This document shows positions 25,846 to 34,217 of a DNA stretch of 64,000 nt, in pieces. Source of the DNA: Trinickia fusca (GTDB lineage Bacteria > Pseudomonadota > Gammaproteobacteria > Burkholderiales > Burkholderiaceae); assembly GCF_003628145.1 (NCBI RefSeq), contig NZ_RBZV01000006.1:124001-188000 (forward strand), written 5' to 3'. Below the pieces are notes generated by a model. It searched no databases and had not been told where the DNA came from. It saw nothing but the letters and a program-made list of their open reading frames with translations. A program made the position numbers and the translations under genes. The first letter of the stretch is position 1, and the number at the start of each line of letters is the position of its first letter.

Positions 25846-25919
25846 AAGCAGTTCTCTAGCGCGTCGAAATGGAGGCCCGGGGCTGCGTCACCCCGCTATG
25901 AATCGTGGAGACTCGTCCA

Positions 25920-25947
25920 TGAGTGCCGCCTGATGCCGCAATGGTTC
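25920..25947 (-). promoter_or_regulatory. hrp-box-like promoter for the 301-residue effector candidate
   Basis: Minus-strand reading: GAACC, 16 bases, GCACTCA. It fits the window-wide consensus and is 75 bases from the start codon at 25845. It diverges from the next site at 25996. Confidence 0.6.
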
Positions 25948-25995
25948 GTCGAATGCTCTCGAATTATCACCACCACACCCACATGACAATGCAAT

Positions 25996-26023
25996 GAACT
26001 TTCGGCATGCATGCTTGCACTCA
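25996..26023 (+). promoter_or_regulatory. hrp-box-like promoter for the 26.2-27.7 kb effector genes
   Basis: Plus-strand reading: GAACT, 16 bases, GCACTCA. It is 146 bases upstream of the 63-residue gene. A weaker look-alike (GGAGT, 15 bases, CCACATA, 26091-26117) lies closer to that gene and might be the functional one. Confidence 0.55.
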
Positions 26024-26169
26024 TCTCCACACACTGCGCGCCTAAATCGAAATTGGCAACCTCGCGCGATTGGAGAATCGGCTCGTCGCCGGAGTGGGTA
26101 TCTCGTTATGCCACATAAATAATAAGTCTTACTTAATTAAATTCATGCCGAAGCATGGAAGGAGACGAA

Positions 26170-26361
26170 GTGACTAGCCTAATGAAAGAACGCGCTTTAG
26201 CGAATGCGCTTGTTGGCACCTCAACTTCAGTGTGGCCGCGTACGTTAGCGACGTGTCCCGGTCCCGGTGATACCTCGAAAGCTGCCCTGTGCATGTACCA
26301 AGATGCATTCCGCAACCGGTTTGCCGCATTTGGCCAACGATTTTGCTCATCAAGGAGATAG
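26170..26361 (+). CDS. Small protein upstream of membrane-associated effector candidate
   Basis: GTG 26170 has GGAG 5 bases upstream and opens a 63-residue frame that stops 6 bases before the next ATG. The tail of this frame contains the ribosome site of the next gene, so the two are coupled. The sequence (MKERALANALVGTSTSVWP and a C-terminal FRNRFAAFGQRFCSSRR) matches nothing I know. Lower GC than the sct genes. It could be a leader peptide, a small chaperone or a chance frame. Confidence 0.4.
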   Translation: MTSLMKERALANALVGTSTSVWPRTLATCPGPGDTSKAALCMYQDAFRNRFAAFGQRFCSSRR

Positions 26362-26367
26362 CCGCTC

Positions 26368-27708
26368 ATGCGGATCGAAGACCATGCCAGCACCCAGCCG
26401 TTGCTAGATCCCTATCTTTCACAAGCACAGACAAGGAGTCCCGCCATGATCCCTGCTAGTCCCGAAGCAAGCGGGCACGTTGCCATCGATATGCCCGATA
26501 TCGATGGCACCGCCCAGCCTTCAGCCACGCCATCCGGTGCACATGTTGACGCAGGTGCGACTGTGGCCCAGGCTGGCCCTGAAAGTACCGGCGCGTGGGC
26601 CGCGCGACACGGAAGAAATTTCCTGGCGATCGGGGCACGTAATCTGGTTTCCGTCTTCGCTCCGACAGCTGCACGGGAAGCGGTTCGCCGCTTTGGTCTT
26701 CAGTCGGTATGCGCTGCATCCCCCGCTCTATCCAACGCGCTCGGCGGATTAGCCTTGGCAGTGCCTATTGGCTTGCACATTGGAGGCATAGCGCGCGATT
26801 GCCGAGACGGGACGATGAATCGGCTCACCCTGGCTTCTCGTGTTACCCATATTGTGATGCTAGGTAGCACCGGCGCTGCCCTGATCGCACTCGGCGGGCT
26901 CGCTACCGCGGGACCGGCGCTGGCGGCAGCCAATTTCGTCTATACGCCACTGCGCGACGCCTTTCAGCACCAATTTAACCTGGGAGACAATACCACCGGC
27001 GCAGGCGACAGCACCATGAAAGCAACCCTGGTTGCTGCTCCCACGTATGCCGTCAATCAATTTATCGTCGGCGAAGCAATGGATGGTCTGTCGGATCTGA
27101 TTGCTGGTGGGCTTGGCCAACATCTGCCTGAATCGATAGCCCAACCTCTCGCAAATATGATTGGTCGTGCTGCAGTTAATTGGGCCGGCGAAACAGCGGA
27201 TGAGATCACCCTGCGCGGAGCGCAAGCCTCCATTGAGGGCACACAGCTCGAAGTCGGCCTGACTTGGCGGCCGCTCCATGCCTCCGCCGAAAACCCGGGC
27301 TTTGAGCATAGCAGGCAGGCTGCAGGAGACCGATTGTTGAACTCCCACGCCGGACGCGACACTTTGTTCGGTTCGGCGTTCGCCAATGCCTATAGTGCCA
27401 ACGCTGGCGGCCTAAGCTCTCATGCGGGCAATGCCGTAGTGGGCGCCACGCTCGGAATTGGCTATGTGCCGTTCATTGGCGCGCATCTGCAAAGCCCTCG
27501 CCCGGCAGAACGGGATGTCGAAGCAAGCCTGCCTGAAAACGCCCAAGCGCCCGCTGCTCCCGCTCACGGCGCTTCCGTCACTGAGTTTCATACAGAAAAC
27601 GAGATTGAGCTTCAACCATGGCAACGGCGCGGATCGCAGGCCGACGCACAAGGTGCTGCGGATACTGCGGATCACGACGCGGCATCCATAAGGGAAACGC
27701 GGCTATAG
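26368..27708 (+). CDS. Candidate T3SS effector or translocon protein with hydrophobic segments
   Basis: 446 residues, with AAGGAG about 12 bases before the ATG. The first 90 residues are polar and Ala/Pro/Thr-rich, with no Sec signal. Residues about 110-200 hold hydrophobic stretches (LGGLALAVPIGLHIGGIA, IVMLGSTGAALIALGGLATAGPALAAANF), followed by a Gly-rich region. The last 60 residues are again polar. Soluble N-terminus plus internal hydrophobic helices is typical of type III translocators and membrane-targeted effectors. It lies downstream of an hrp-box-like site. No family recognised. Confidence 0.65.
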   Translation: MRIEDHASTQPLLDPYLSQAQTRSPAMIPASPEASGHVAIDMPDIDGTAQPSATPSGAHVDAGATVAQAGPESTGAWAARHGRNFLAIGARNLVSVFAPTAAREAVRRFGLQSVCAASPALSNALGGLALAVPIGLHIGGIARDCRDGTMNRLTLASRVTHIVMLGSTGAALIALGGLATAGPALAAANFVYTPLRDAFQHQFNLGDNTTGAGDSTMKATLVAAPTYAVNQFIVGEAMDGLSDLIAGGLGQHLPESIAQPLANMIGRAAVNWAGETADEITLRGAQASIEGTQLEVGLTWRPLHASAENPGFEHSRQAAGDRLLNSHAGRDTLFGSAFANAYSANAGGLSSHAGNAVVGATLGIGYVPFIGAHLQSPRPAERDVEASLPENAQAPAAPAHGASVTEFHTENEIELQPWQRRGSQADAQGAADTADHDAASIRETRL

Positions 27709-27789
27709 CGCCATCGAGTCCCCAACTTCCCGTCTCGGACATGCCCGCAGCGCGACTTGACCTCTTGAATCACTAATGGCTCGCAAATC

Positions 27790-28554
27790 ATGAACTCTCC
27801 CCGCTCTCAAATTTCCTCCCAGCAACGCCGCCCGACACTAAGCTCCGATGCCGAAATGGCCATCCAACAGGAAATCAAAGCCGGCCTTCCCGTCGACAAC
27901 GAACTGCGCAAAAACATCACCGATACCTACCTGCGCCGCGATGACATCCTTTGGGACATGGCACAGGGCGGCATGAAAGTCACCCAGGCCACGCAGCGCG
28001 CACTGGATGAGGCGTTCGCCAATGCCATGATGATGGTCTACATCGATGATTTCATGAGCCATCAGACTATTGATGAGAAAGCCATCAAGCTTCAGTACGA
28101 GCAATATCAGAAAGAATTGGGCACCGTGGAATACGAATTCTGCCTTATGACGGTAGCCAGGAAATCCGATGCGGAAGCTGCGATCAAGGAGTATGCGGCA
28201 TGTCGTGATTTCAAAGAGGTTGCAAGGAAGCACTCCACCGATTCCATGGCTGCTCGAGGCGGATACGTCGGCTGGGCATGCGAGGGACTGCTGTCGGAAA
28301 GCGTCCGCGACGCATTGGCGCGGCTTCAGCCGAATCAGATCAGTGCCCCCCTTGAAACGCCGCAGGGCACGCTGCTCGTTTGCTTCCTTGCAAGTCGTAA
28401 AGTGGTTCCGATGCCTTTGAACGACATTCGCCCCCAATTGGAGGAAACGATCCGCGCGGAGCGCCTGGGACGGCATCTTCTTAACCTGAGACGACGCAGG
28501 GAGACAACGGCAACAACGATCCGAAGCAATTCGCAACCTAATCCCACTAAATAG
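27790..28554 (+). CDS. Parvulin-type peptidyl-prolyl isomerase without signal peptide
   Basis: 254 residues. Residues about 110-205 match the PpiC/rotamase fold: EYEFCLMTVARKSDAEAAIKEY, DFKEVARKHSTDSMAARGGYVGWACEGLL in pieces, and ISAPLETPQGTLLVCFLASRKVVP. A SurA/PrsA-like helical N-domain precedes it. Periplasmic parvulins carry a Sec signal; this one starts with MNSPRSQISSQQRRPTLSSD, a polar Ser-rich stretch. It therefore acts either in the cytoplasm or as a type III-secreted isomerase. It follows the 446-residue gene by 81 bases. Confidence 0.85.
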   Translation: MNSPRSQISSQQRRPTLSSDAEMAIQQEIKAGLPVDNELRKNITDTYLRRDDILWDMAQGGMKVTQATQRALDEAFANAMMMVYIDDFMSHQTIDEKAIKLQYEQYQKELGTVEYEFCLMTVARKSDAEAAIKEYAACRDFKEVARKHSTDSMAARGGYVGWACEGLLSESVRDALARLQPNQISAPLETPQGTLLVCFLASRKVVPMPLNDIRPQLEETIRAERLGRHLLNLRRRRETTATTIRSNSQPNPTK

Positions 28555-28565
28555 CCCTTCTTACG

Positions 28566-28842
28566 ATGAACTGAACCCAGGAAATTGGACATCGCCTTGG
28601 GGCTTTCTTTGGCAACTGAGCCGCTTGGGTTTCCTGGACAGTGTCGAGTGTTAGTTGTCGACGCTTTTGATGTCTTCGTCCACCGGCCGAAGACTGTATT
28701 GCCGGGCTAATTCGGCCGGCGTCAAATCGTTAAGTGCCATGTGGCGCCGGGTCTCATTGTCGTCCCGGTGCCACGCCTCGATCTCACGTCTTTGCTGCCA
28801 TCGGGCGAATGAGTTGATCGACACTGATTCCGCTCGCCTCAC
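28566..28842 (-). mobile_element. IS3-family insertion-sequence remnant
   Basis: The minus strand encodes the C-terminal end of an IS3-group transposase (SINSFARWQQRREIEAWHRDD, then NETRRHMALNDLTPAELARQ). Downstream is an end-like sequence, TGAACTGAACCCAGGAAATT in plus reading at 28568. The rest of the element is missing. It abuts the 3' end of the ankyrin-like effector gene and shares 4 bases with it, so insertion or deletion probably set that boundary. Confidence 0.75.
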
Positions 28843-31667
28843 ACGCCGCTGTTCCCTCCTTCAAGAACGCCGCGACGAACGCCTGCATGACCTTCCGACA
28901 ACGCCTCGCGCAAGCCCAGCCGTCCGTTCGTGGGCGTGGCCGCCGTCAGTTCGGCGAACTGCTTGGCGTCGATCACGCCCCTTCTGAGCCCTTCTTCCGC
29001 CGCCTTCTCGAATACACTGACGGCATCGACATGGTTGTGCCTCATCGCTTCATAGAGCCCCGGACAGCCCTCACGATTCTTCGCTGCTAGAAGGGTTACG
29101 AACTGATCGCTACTGATGACACGGTACATGAGCGCCCGCCATACCTCGTCGATAAACGCCTTGACCGCGTCGGCATGGCCATTGGTCAGCGCCGCGTGTA
29201 GGGCCGGCGTTCCGTCCTCACTCATCGCTGCCATCAGATCGACGAACTGTTTGGCGTCGATCGTACCGAATATGAGCTCGTATGCCGCCGCCTTCGCGAA
29301 TACCCCGACAACATCGACATGGTTATGCCTCATCGCTTCATGGAGCCCCGGATAGCCCTCATTACTCTTTGCCGCTAGAAGGGTTAGGCGCTCGTCGCTA
29401 CTGATGAGGCCTTCCTTATGCGCATTCAATACGGTGATGACAAACTCATCGACCGTGCGGTCATGGCCATTGGCAAGCGCCGCGTGTAGGGCCGGCTTTC
29501 CGTCCTTGCTCATCGCCGCCATCAGATCGACGAACTGGCCGGCGGAGATGACATCCATCTCGCGCGCGCCCCTCACCGAAAGCGCAAACTTCTTGACGAC
29601 GTCGGCATGGTTGTGCGCCATCGCTTCGTAGAGCCCCGGATTACCCTCGCTACTCCTTGCCGATAGAAGGGTGACGAACTGATCGCCAGTGATGCGAGGT
29701 GAATAGAAACTCATCTGGACTAGCCGTTCGATAAACGCATTGACCGTGCCGAGATGGCCATTGGCCAGCGCTGCGTGCAGGGCCGGCGTTCCGTCCCCGC
29801 TCATCGCGGCCATCAGATCGACGCACTCCTTGGCGTCGATCACGCCCCTTCTGAACCCTTGTGCCACCACAATTACGAATTCCTTGACAGCCTTGACATG
29901 ATTGCGCTTCATCGCCTCATAGAGCCCCGGATAGCCCTCACTACTCTTCGCCGATAGAAGGGTGACGAACTGATCGCTACCGATGGCACGTTGCTCAAGT
30001 GCCGCGGATACTTCGTTGATAAACGCGTCGACTGTGCCGTCATGGCCATTGACCAGTGCCGCGTGTAGGGCCGGCGTTCCGTCCTCACTCATCGCCGCCA
30101 TCAGATCGACGAACTGCTTGTCGTCGATCACGCCCCTTGTGAGCCCTCGTGCCGCCGCCTTCGCGAATACCCTGACGACATCGACATGGTCGTGCCTCAT
30201 CGCTTCGTAGAGCCTCGGATAGCCGTCACTACTCTTTGCCGCTAGAAAGGTCAGGAACTGCGCACCGTCAAGTTTATCGATCAAGCGATCGACATGGTGC
30301 TCATCGAGCCATTCGATCGACAGGTTCTGCAATTTCTTGGAGTCCTCATTATCGATGACTCGCCTGACGATCGCGGCACTCAATTCTCTCGCCTCCGGAC
30401 TCAGGCTCGCTTTGAGCCCTTTGAGCTTCTCGAGATGAGAAACACGTAGCGGCTCTGCCTCGTCGTTCAGCGTCGCCCAAACGAGTTCCCGCTCGTGATG
30501 CCAGACGCCTACCGTGTACTTCGAGTTTGGCGAATGGCCGGCGACAGTCCATTTCTCCACCAGTTTCCGCTGATACTGCGGATCAAGCAGGCCATCTGTA
30601 CGCTGTGCATCCAAGATGTTCAGCGCCAGCAACGACGGATCTCGGTGCAAGCGACATAACGCCGGATCCTCCACATCGAACTCGAGGATACTGCCATCCT
30701 TGCAAGTCCCTTTGCCGTATTTTCGGTCAAGCTCGTCCATGACCAGCTTGACCGCGTCAACAGCCTTGTCGTCGTAGCTAAAGCCAGCTCTCAATTGATG
30801 AACCGGCATCTCCAATGCGCGGCTCAACCGCTCGGACGCATCAGCCAGGCATTCATCTCCCAGCATCAGTGCTAGATGCCCCGGTGTAAGCTTGCTCTTG
30901 ACCAGCTCCTCGCACCGGTCGAATTGTGTCTCGGAGATCCTCAAGCTGCGCGTGAAGATATCATCGACGGCAGGCAGTCCGATTCGTTCCGCTATACGGT
31001 TCGCGTACGCGTTGTAATAGTGGATCTCATAGGCCAGGTAGCCAGATTCGCGAGCGTGATTAGCACGGACGCTCTCCAAGATGAGCGCTTTGGCAAGCTG
31101 TTCCTTGCCCTGCCAGGAAGCCGCCCGGACTCCATCGCTCGCGAGCATGAGGCATCTTACGGCACTCGCCAAATGGCTTACCGCGGCGGGCGCGCACTTG
31201 TCGAGCCCTCTCGCCAACTCCTCAACTGCGGCTCGACACGCACACATTCGAGGATCATTGCCTTTGACATCGTCGCCGACTTCGGCGATCAAGCGGCATA
31301 ATTGGTCGAGCAATTGCTTTCCCACTCCATAAAGCACCTCTCTCGTGGTCGAGTAGAAACTGTCAGCGCAATTGACAACTCGATTTCTGAACTCCTGCAA
31401 ATTGTGGGCAATCGCGACGTGATTATCGCAGCGATAGCGTGCGAATTTGATCAGTCCCGCAAGCGCCACGCCGACCTCCACTATGAACGTGTGGTGGTCG
31501 GCGCTTCGCTCGAAAGCAACGACGCTCCCGTGTCGTTCGGGCGAATACCAGACCGAGGCCAATGCCGTGGGTGGCTCAGCCTTCGACGCGGCTTGCGCTC
31601 CGTGTTGCGAATCCATATCGGTCGACAGAAACGCTTTGGAAAATCCATCACCAATCATATTCGGCAT
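28839..31667 (-). CDS. Ankyrin-like repeat effector, EspL/ShET2-type
   Basis: 942 residues, with GAGGG 6 bases before the ATG. The N-terminal 450 residues are non-repetitive and may hold an enzyme domain. Residues about 460-925 carry ten ankyrin-like units of about 45 residues. They alternate as FVDLMAAMSEDGTPALHAAL and VTLLSAKSSEGYPGLYEAM, so the true unit is a doublet of about 92 residues, five copies. The LLAAK..G.PGL..A...GH pattern is characteristic of the EspL/OspD/ShET2 repeat effectors of enteric pathogens, whose N-domain is a cysteine protease; I cannot confirm the catalytic residues here. No hrp-like box was found in its short upstream region, which instead carries RNA element copy 2. 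Confidence 0.75.
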   Translation of the reverse strand: MPNMIGDGFSKAFLSTDMDSQHGAQAASKAEPPTALASVWYSPERHGSVVAFERSADHHTFIVEVGVALAGLIKFARYRCDNHVAIAHNLQEFRNRVVNCADSFYSTTREVLYGVGKQLLDQLCRLIAEVGDDVKGNDPRMCACRAAVEELARGLDKCAPAAVSHLASAVRCLMLASDGVRAASWQGKEQLAKALILESVRANHARESGYLAYEIHYYNAYANRIAERIGLPAVDDIFTRSLRISETQFDRCEELVKSKLTPGHLALMLGDECLADASERLSRALEMPVHQLRAGFSYDDKAVDAVKLVMDELDRKYGKGTCKDGSILEFDVEDPALCRLHRDPSLLALNILDAQRTDGLLDPQYQRKLVEKWTVAGHSPNSKYTVGVWHHERELVWATLNDEAEPLRVSHLEKLKGLKASLSPEARELSAAIVRRVIDNEDSKKLQNLSIEWLDEHHVDRLIDKLDGAQFLTFLAAKSSDGYPRLYEAMRHDHVDVVRVFAKAAARGLTRGVIDDKQFVDLMAAMSEDGTPALHAALVNGHDGTVDAFINEVSAALEQRAIGSDQFVTLLSAKSSEGYPGLYEAMKRNHVKAVKEFVIVVAQGFRRGVIDAKECVDLMAAMSGDGTPALHAALANGHLGTVNAFIERLVQMSFYSPRITGDQFVTLLSARSSEGNPGLYEAMAHNHADVVKKFALSVRGAREMDVISAGQFVDLMAAMSKDGKPALHAALANGHDRTVDEFVITVLNAHKEGLISSDERLTLLAAKSNEGYPGLHEAMRHNHVDVVGVFAKAAAYELIFGTIDAKQFVDLMAAMSEDGTPALHAALTNGHADAVKAFIDEVWRALMYRVISSDQFVTLLAAKNREGCPGLYEAMRHNHVDAVSVFEKAAEEGLRRGVIDAKQFAELTAATPTNGRLGLREALSEGHAGVRRGVLEGGNSGV

Positions 31668-31763
31668 ACCGGCCCTCGAATGTTTGTCAGCTTTGACTAC
31701 GTAGGGGTATGAACCTTGCCGTGGTCAAATAATTTCGGGCAGTCAGATTGCTTCCTTTACCCC

Positions 31764-31901
31764 AAAAAAAAGAGGCACGCGCGGCATGGCACGCGTGCCT
31801 CCAAACAATGGAACAACAAGACGATGGCAAACGCGGAGAGGCATCCGCCATCACCCCCAACGGTATCCGTTCCCGAGCACAGGACTCCAAATAATTATCA
31901 A
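31764..31901 (-). ncRNA. Structured RNA element, copy 2 (upstream of EspL-like gene)
   Basis: Same architecture as the copies at 5050 and 52734. The 5' box is TTGATAATTATTTGGAG. An 11-bp stem follows (31852-31842 with 31833-31823) using three G-U wobbles. The terminator has a perfect 10-bp stem (31801-31792 with 31781-31772), then TTTTTTTT. It ends about 97 bases before the effector start codon and lies about 230 bases after the calpain-like gene. It either terminates transcription from upstream or is an independent RNA. Confidence 0.7.
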
Positions 31902-32128
31902 ACTTCCAACGGGAAAGCGACTCGGTCGCTTCGGTCCTCGTTACGCCGTACGTACCGCTTGCCCGGCACCTGGCGTCTTGGCCCGTGTGTTCGAACCACA
32001 CTCTGCAATCGAGCATTGTCCGAGGCGCTCCGTCCCGTTGTCCGTGCTCGCGCCCAGCCTGTCGGCGAAGGTACTCGACGGACGGAAAATCCGCCGACTC
32101 AGCGGATCGCGACCGTCCGTCATGACGA

Positions 32129-34018
32129 TCAACCCAGATGCAGTTCAGCCGTGTTGATCATCGACGGCTGCACATGCCCGGCCCCCGGGTTCGAATCACC
32201 GGCAAACGATGCCATGCCGGCAATCAGCTGGTTGACCTGGGTGCTGGCCAGTCCTGCGCCCGCCGCTGTTGCGCCGCCGGTTCCCTGAACGCTCTTGGCC
32301 ACATAGAACCCACCCGAATCGTTGGCGCTCCACAACGAGTCCATCGAAACTTCGAAGCGAGTGTCGTAATACGTTGCGGCGCTCGCGGTCTTCGAGTCAT
32401 CGCCTCCCCACGGGTTGCGGAATTGGAGTTCCCCCGTTGCCGAGTCGACGCCAAGCACCGAATACATGTGGTCTGCAACAAGCTCAGTTTTGCCGCTTGC
32501 GTCCTTCGTGTTCTGGAAACTGGCGTACAAGACCTCCTCATGGTTAGCCAGCGCGTTTTCTACCGTCTGCTCGACCGAACCATCCCAGTTTGCCTGCGAG
32601 CTGTAGGCGGCACTGAAATAGCTTGCCGTCTTGTCTGCAACGTACCGGATGGCTTCGTCCGATCCACCGTTAATTGCGGTGAACTGATTGGAAAACTCGT
32701 TCTCCTTCGCCTGGAACTCGACAAATGCCTTCTCGTCGAGCTGGACCCACTTGTCCTCCAAATTATGGGACTCGTTGGTGGCAACCTGGCTGTCCACCGT
32801 GATGTAGACAGGATTCCCCGACGCGTCGTAGAACTCCACGCCATACGTGCCGTTCCCATTGTCGGTAAACTGATGCTCGATCACGTTCGGCTCATCCTGC
32901 GCAATGTCGGCCAAGCCCGCCATGTAGTAGCAGTCGCCGATCCCGCCCTGGTTGATATCCGTGACCTGTGGCGTACCCGTCGTACCAAATAACGGCAGAT
33001 TGTCGGTCGTGTAGCTACCACCCAACCCGCTGATCGAAGGGTTGTTCGTACCGAGCAGATCTTGTCCGATCAGCTGGTTAACCTGGCTCTGGCTGCTGCC
33101 GGCCGCCAATTGGCTCACGATGTCCTTCGTCACATATTCCAAATACGACGCGGCACCATCAGCCGTGGCCACTTGCCCTTCGTAGCTCTGCAGACTGGAG
33201 AGCTGTTGCTGCGTCAGGCCCTGGCTTCCAGTCGCACTTGCGACACCCTGCAGGTACGAGAGAATGTCCGAGTAATGATACGTTTGCGCAGGATTCGGAT
33301 TCGGATTCGGATTCGGATTCGGATTCGGATTCGGCTGCGGGCTCGGATTCGGTTGCGGACCCGGATTGGGCTGCGGACCCGGATTCGGATAGTTATAGAT
33401 AACCGTGTCGTGCAGCCCCTTCAGAGTGACGTGGTCATTGGGGCTGTCTACCGTTATGGTGACGTTGTTGCCATAGACCGTCGCATTATCGTACTGCCCC
33501 TCCAAGGTAAGCGTGCCGCCGCTTCCGTAGATGAAGGCATTCTCACGATTCCCCATCAGGTTGACGGTGTCGTACGTTCCTTTATCGACAACGGTGGAGC
33601 CAGCACCAAGCACGTCCACGCGGTTGTGCTGACCCTGGAACAACGTCACGACGTCGTTATTACCCGCATCTTCAACGATGTCGTCATTGCCGTATACCTT
33701 GGCCTGGTTACCGTTCCCGCCATACAGATACGCCGTGTCGCCGTTACCCGCGCTCGTAACGGTGCTGCCGGTGTTCTGATAGAGGATCGTGACGTCGCTG
33801 TCACCGTTGTCCGTCACGCTGTCGCCAGAGCTGGCATCCAGCTCGGTATAAGCGTAACTACCGTTGTTGACAATCGTGTTCCCCGAATCTCCGAGGAAAT
33901 TCGTGTAGTCGCCGCTGCCATTGTTGGTCAGCCTGTCGCGCGACCTTCCGTGGGCACGCGAGTAGTCACCGTCGATGTTGCTGGTAACGGTTCTGTTGTT
34001 GCCAGTGATATTTGACAT
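32129..34018 (-). CDS. Calpain-family (C2) cysteine protease, probable type I-secreted
   Basis: 629 residues, with AAGGAG 6 bases before the ATG. Residues 1-210 are irregular repeats rich in Asn, Gly, Asp, Thr and Val (NNGSGDYTN, GNGDTAYLYGGNGN) that should form a beta-helix or beta-roll. Residues about 214-243 are a PNP linker coded by GGATTC-like hexamers. Residues about 350-590 are the calpain catalytic core, with Cys in DINQGGIGDCYYMAGLADIA (about 363), His in ADHMYSVLGVD (about 517) and Asn in RNPWGG (about 535). No Sec signal and no C-terminal RTX block. It follows a complete ABC-MFP-TolC operon on the same strand, so it is the likely cargo. Confidence 0.88.
   Translation of the reverse strand: MSNITGNNRTVTSNIDGDYSRAHGRSRDRLTNNGSGDYTNFLGDSGNTIVNNGSYAYTELDASSGDSVTDNGDSDVTILYQNTGSTVTSAGNGDTAYLYGGNGNQAKVYGNDDIVEDAGNNDVVTLFQGQHNRVDVLGAGSTVVDKGTYDTVNLMGNRENAFIYGSGGTLTLEGQYDNATVYGNNVTITVDSPNDHVTLKGLHDTVIYNYPNPGPQPNPGPQPNPSPQPNPNPNPNPNPNPNPAQTYHYSDILSYLQGVASATGSQGLTQQQLSSLQSYEGQVATADGAASYLEYVTKDIVSQLAAGSSQSQVNQLIGQDLLGTNNPSISGLGGSYTTDNLPLFGTTGTPQVTDINQGGIGDCYYMAGLADIAQDEPNVIEHQFTDNGNGTYGVEFYDASGNPVYITVDSQVATNESHNLEDKWVQLDEKAFVEFQAKENEFSNQFTAINGGSDEAIRYVADKTASYFSAAYSSQANWDGSVEQTVENALANHEEVLYASFQNTKDASGKTELVADHMYSVLGVDSATGELQFRNPWGGDDSKTASAATYYDTRFEVSMDSLWSANDSGGFYVAKSVQGTGGATAAGAGLASTQVNQLIAGMASFAGDSNPGAGHVQPSMINTAELHLG
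33285..33391 (-). repeat. Hexamer repeat coding for a Pro-Asn linker
   Basis: Tandem GGATTC-type hexamers (plus reading) with diverged units encode the PNPNP linker between the repeat domain and the catalytic domain of the calpain-like protein. Unit length is a multiple of three, so copy-number change would alter linker length without a frameshift. Confidence 0.8.
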
Positions 34019-34080
34019 TTAGCACTCCTTATCACGTGATATGGATCGACACTAGTGACACTTCGCGCACCGTCTCCGCG

Positions 34081-34100
34081 GAGCATTTTTGGAAATGCTC
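34081..34100 (-). terminator. Hairpin between TolC gene and calpain gene
   Basis: A perfect 8-bp stem (GAGCATTT / AAATGCTC) with a 4-base loop lies in the 199-base gap between the exporter stop and the protease start. A TTGACA-like -35 lies at 34142-34147 on the minus strand, so the protease may also have its own promoter. Confidence 0.4.
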
Positions 34101-34217
34101 TCATCAAGCGTACTGACGCTCATGTCCGGAACCATCGCGAATTGTCAACATGAGCGCTACGCAACAGGCAGCCATCGCGTGAAACGTTGATCCGAACGCT
34201 CATCTCGCAGCATCCCC

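Noticed and set aside
26091-26117. Additional hrp-like box (GGAGT, 15 bases, CCACATA)
   Set aside because: It lacks the GAACY core and the CACTSA heptamer shared by the other six sites; kept only as a possibility in the neighbouring entry.
31687-32016. 109-codon minus frame across RNA element copy 2
   Set aside because: No ribosome site, product unlike a protein, and the frame is not conserved in the other copies. The conservation fits RNA structure, not coding.
33285-33391. Possible CRISPR array or phase-variable tract
   Set aside because: Regular hexamers without unique spacers, coding for a PNP linker; unit length is a multiple of three, so no frameshift switching.
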